This document shows, in pieces, positions 60,927-64,000 of a stretch of 64,000 bases of DNA. Where the stretch lies: NCBI GenBank assembly GCA_965644295.1, contig CBFFRP010000414.1:1-64000 (forward strand). Reading direction: 5' to 3'. Numbering within the stretch: the stretch's first letter is position 1; each line of letters begins with the position of its first letter. The position numbers were made by a program, and so were the translations under genes. The notes under the pieces are model-generated. The model was not told the DNA's origin. It worked only from the letters and a program-made list of their open reading frames with translations, and ran no database searches. This DNA comes from Paraphysomonas bandaiensis. Taxonomy: Eukaryota > Chrysophyceae.

Positions 60927-61354
60927 CGAAAGTATCCAGCGAGCAATTATAATGTATGTATCATGCAGTGCCAGCTTTGTGTGCCGTGGACGATGCAAGT
61001 TGGTAAATAAAAATTCTTATTGTTGTGTTAATTGTCACATGATGTTGTATTATCTACCGTGTAGAGGCTATTTATTGCAGTCAGTATTGCACACTATTTG
61101 TACTGTACGTAATGCAAGCGATACAAACATTCCTGACCTGTAAGGAATATGAATTTATTGAAACTTATTAGTAAAAACATATCTGCTTTGCTACTACATC
61201 AATTAATTAGAACAGCAAACTCAAGATATTAGATCAGAAGTTAACATTGTTCTACACCCCATACTTACTTCCACTAACTTTCTTTCTTGCACGCGATGTA
61301 CTTTAAAAAGAAGTATAATATTCATGTAACATCTGTTTACTCTCCTTTACCCTT
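60927..61354. other. 3' flank of the bromodomain gene
   Basis: No recognised feature; probably the 3' UTR and intergenic DNA. Confidence 0.4.
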
Positions 61355-61620
61355 AACTCAAAGTCGGACTCGCACCTATTCGTGGTGTTCTGGGGGATAA
61401 GCACATAAGTACCGGAAATATTTCTCCGGGAAATTAACGAGAGCCGCATAAAAAGTCAGCGGATAACGTTCTACCCGCTCATAGCCACATGTTTGTGTGA
61501 TACAAGGGACACTAATACAAGTGTCACTTGTGTATAGACGTCTTTGAGTGGTAGAACAAAAGTGGATGCACCTTGGTGCTTGCAGTGATGCACAAGCAGC
61601 TTTCGTAATAGGATATAATA
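61355..61620 (+). repeat. Copy D of the dispersed repeat, shortened
   Basis: Begins CTCAAAGTCGGACTCGCACC, follows the core to the CACTTGTGTATAGACGTCTT block, then jumps to the GGATGCACCTTGGTGCTTGC block seen at 50.04 kb. The middle (CATCCGGGA) part is deleted. Confidence 0.7.
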
Positions 61621-61808
61621 TATGGGATTAATGGGTGAAGATGATGTAAGAAAAACAGAAGTAAAGAAAATTATCAGAGTTAAGCACTAGTTTTAGTCAA
61701 ATTTTAATGCTAAATTATTTCTGACTCTTAAAAGTCTATTATTACTATAATAATATATTTCTTTACTTCTGTTTCTTACATATTATCTTCTCCCTTTAAT
61801 CCCATATC
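61620..61808. repeat. Foldback repeat with ~49-bp arms
   Basis: Left arm ATATGGGATTAATGGGTGAA ... ACAGAAGTAAAGAAA; the right arm 61759-61808 is its inverted copy with a few changes. The loop has GTTAAGCACTAG and AATGCTAAATTA, sequences also flanking copy A at 23.6-23.7 kb. Confidence 0.7.
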
Positions 61809-62793
61809 AATTATATTATTATATTTTATCTGATATATATTCTATATCGACACACATCAGTAACCAAATTTACTTATTTTTTGTTACTATTACGGGTTGC
61901 TTCTTTCCTTTAATGCATACTATTACTTATTAATAAACATGAACTCACTTCAATTTTTCATAATATTTATATAATAATATAATATCATTACTATCATAAT
62001 ATTTATATAATAATATAATATCATTATTATCATAATATTTAAAAGTATCAACATTTGCAACCTTACTAAAATCTAGTCTACTACAGTGAGGGAAGAAGCA
62101 ACAACCTATAATAATATCATTGCTCCGGCACAGCGATTGACCATAATAATAAAAAGCAAAAAGGAAAACAACGCTAAAAATATATTGAAATTAATCGCAA
62201 AATTGTCAGACACCGTTGAAAGAAATCGGTAAGAAAGTCAATTTTAGGAATTTGGCAAGGAGTAGTGTTCACTACGTCTTTTAGTTACGTTCAATTATTT
62301 ATTTTGAGAAGTAGAGAATTGACGTTCCCGTTATAGTTAACAACGGGTTATGTGGAGGCTATATACTGTACTGCGTTCTAAACTTCTAAACAAAAAGCCT
62401 GAGTTTTAAAATTGGACAAGGGGTTATTATCCTCATGAAAACCGAATATATCTAGAATGCATAAAGTCGATGACATAAAATAGTGCTATCTATGTATTAT
62501 AACTAACTAAAAATACTTACAAAAGCGATAATTAGCTGAACTTCTGACATATTCACTAAAAAATAATAATAGATGCTGAATCAACTGCACCTGTGTTTAC
62601 TCACCACTCCTTATTAGTGGGTTCCGCAATATAACCCCACCTCGGAGTACACAGTTTCTTTCTAATGGAAGGGATATGAGTCATATACTATAATATCCTG
62701 GTGGGCAACATTCAATATTTAGTACATTACACAAACAATCATAATCTATTAGCAAATTGTAGCTTGCTTGCTGTTGAAATATAGGTGCTCCCT
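61809..62793. other. AT-rich intergenic DNA with a 36-bp tandem repeat
   Basis: A 36-bp unit starting CATAATATTTATATAATAAT occurs at 61959-61994 and 61995-62030, with a partial third unit. No gene or RNA recognised in the rest. Confidence 0.6.
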
Positions 62794-63980
62794 CCCTCAA
62801 CAAAGTCGGACTCACATCTTTTCGTGGTGTTCTGGGGGATAAGTACAGTAGGAAACTGATGTGAGCCGCATACTATATAGTCGGCAGATATTGTTCTGCC
62901 CACTCGTATACCCTCTAATGGTTGTGTGGTACAAAAAGGACACTAAGAGAAGTGTCACTTGTGTAGAATAAACAGGCATTTGGGACAGGGCCCACCTGAA
63001 TGGTAACCGGGGTATAGGGCTGCCTGCTGAAGTTAACCATCCGGGATGTTCACCTTCAGAACTCAAAAAACATGAAGTCAGCAGATGTCAGGTATATCAA
63101 CATTCTGCTTGCTCACTGCGTTTGCTTTGAGTGATTGATGCTGAGTATGAGTTCACATTATTTTTTGGTATCTGTGTGGCCAATGACCGACGTAATATAT
63201 GCGTCAAACTTTCCTCATGGATGCATGCATGGCAATGATGTGACTAAACCTGTCATGTCTTTTTACACGTCTACTGCCTAGTCTTGGTTTCTCCTGACCC
63301 AGGTCATTGAGATTATATCAAGGCTCTGGCACTCTTCTCCAAGCAGTGTCAGGTACATTGGTGTGTGCTTTAATGTTATTTCTTACTTAATAAGTTTTTA
63401 TCGGAGCCGAGAAGGTGCACGGTTTACTACTAGCGTAAGTCACTCGGGTGAAGAGTGAGTGCAAGGTGGATGCATGTGCTAGACGAGTGCACATACATAA
63501 TGGAGGGAAGACATTTTGGAGTCAGCTTGCATTTGTAACAGATTTTGGGAGACATCTCTTTCATGCGTTAGCGTGCAAAAATGCACTAGACCGCTTCGTG
63601 ACCGTGAGAGGACCCGGCGCTAGAGCTACTCTACTCTCCCCTCCAGACTATCTGCAGCTGTGAACACCACCTTTTAAAGAGGGCCCTAAAGATCTGCCGC
63701 ATGTACAGGAGACATATGCCGAAGACATTGACCGCAAGTTGTTTGTGTTAGGACAAGTAGATTGGGCAGGGGCGTAGTATGATCCGGCTTAAACACGCAA
63801 CTTGTCGTATGCCCATGTAGCTAACTAAGTTGTGTTGTATAGTTGAACACTTGTCGGTGCATGCAATATAGTAACTAGATGAGAGTCATGTTATGCTTAG
63901 TGTCGCGCGAGTTGTTAGGTTGGTCGCGGCAACACACAAGCTTGCGCTTCTTAAAAATCAGATTTTCAATAATAATGTGC
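62794..63980 (+). repeat. Copy E of the dispersed repeat, long form
   Basis: Parallel to 51410-52636 over its whole length with small insertions and deletions. It lacks ~50 bp of the CATCCGGGA part. The plus-strand frame ending at the TGA near 63660 is preserved. The window ends just after it. Confidence 0.75.
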
Positions 63981-64000
63981 TCCCTGATTAAAATGAAGAA

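Noticed and set aside
51410-63980. The two long repeats as LTRs of one retrotransposon
   Set aside because: They are in the same direction ~11.4 kb apart, but the DNA between them holds ordinary intron-bearing host genes and no reverse transcriptase; they are separate insertions.
1-64000. tRNA, rRNA, riboswitch or CRISPR features
   Set aside because: I scanned for B-box-like GGTTCRANNCC, conserved rRNA blocks and regularly spaced repeats and saw none that held up; tRNAscan-SE and Infernal would be decisive.

Overview
This is nuclear DNA of a unicellular eukaryote. The genes are split by many short GT-AG introns (about 40 to 130 bp), use all three standard stop codons, sit in AT-rich DNA, and are separated by transposon debris and microsatellites. 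The gene set is a two-propeller coronin, an ADCY10-type soluble adenylyl cyclase, a creatine/arginine kinase, a bromodomain-PWWP protein, a STPGR/SHIPPO protein and an MLO-like membrane protein. This would fit a holozoan protist such as an ichthyosporean, but that is an inference; nothing in the sequence fixes the species. I found no tRNA, rRNA, CRISPR array or prokaryotic operon.

Layout. 1-0.6 kb: 3' end of a hAT transposon. 1.1-7.6 kb (-): soluble adenylyl cyclase, 2102 aa. 9.4-10.8 kb (-): flavin monooxygenase-like enzyme. 11.2-12.3 kb (+): PC-esterase-like protein. 13.2-15.9 kb (+): C69 peptidase with signal peptide and C-terminal membrane helix. 16-17.6 kb: non-autonomous hAT element and a second hAT 3' end. 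18.2-20.2 kb (-): ABCF ATPase. 20.9-22.6 kb (+): aldo/keto reductase-like protein. 25.1-26.4 kb (-): phosphagen kinase. 27.6-28.8 kb: nested DNA transposons. 29.5-32.4 kb (-): coronin-7 type protein. 32.9-34.6 kb (+): CobW/COG0523 GTPase with membrane helices. 35.3-38.8 kb (-): divergent Hsp70 with a C-terminal membrane helix. 39.3-46.4 kb: two nearly identical 3537-bp direct repeats, which duplicate the 3' part of a family 2 glycosyltransferase gene running (-) from 48.1 to 44.0 kb. 48.8-49.3 kb (+): STPGR protein. 49.7-52.6 kb: dispersed repeats. 53.5-57.0 kb (-): MLO-like protein with two EF-hands. 58.0-60.9 kb (+): bromodomain-PWWP protein. 61-64 kb: repeats.

The exon models below were made by hand. 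Each was checked for GT-AG (once GC-AG) junctions, matching phase and an open frame from start to stop. UTRs and transcription starts are not known. Several genes are divergent pairs with a shared upstream region (9.4/11.2 kb, 18.2/20.9 kb, 29.5/32.9 kb, 44.0/48.8 kb, 53.5/58.0 kb). The genes do not form one pathway; they cover cAMP signalling, energy buffering, actin, translation or ribosome ATPases, metal GTPases, cell-surface glycan synthesis and modification, and chromatin reading.

The most notable items are the almost identical tandem duplication that leaves a headless glycosyltransferase copy, an MLO-like protein joined to a canonical EF-hand pair, a membrane-anchored CobW GTPase, a C-terminally anchored Hsp70 without the usual nucleotide loop, a 10-bp motif recurring in intergenic DNA, and a dispersed repeat whose copies still share a reading frame.
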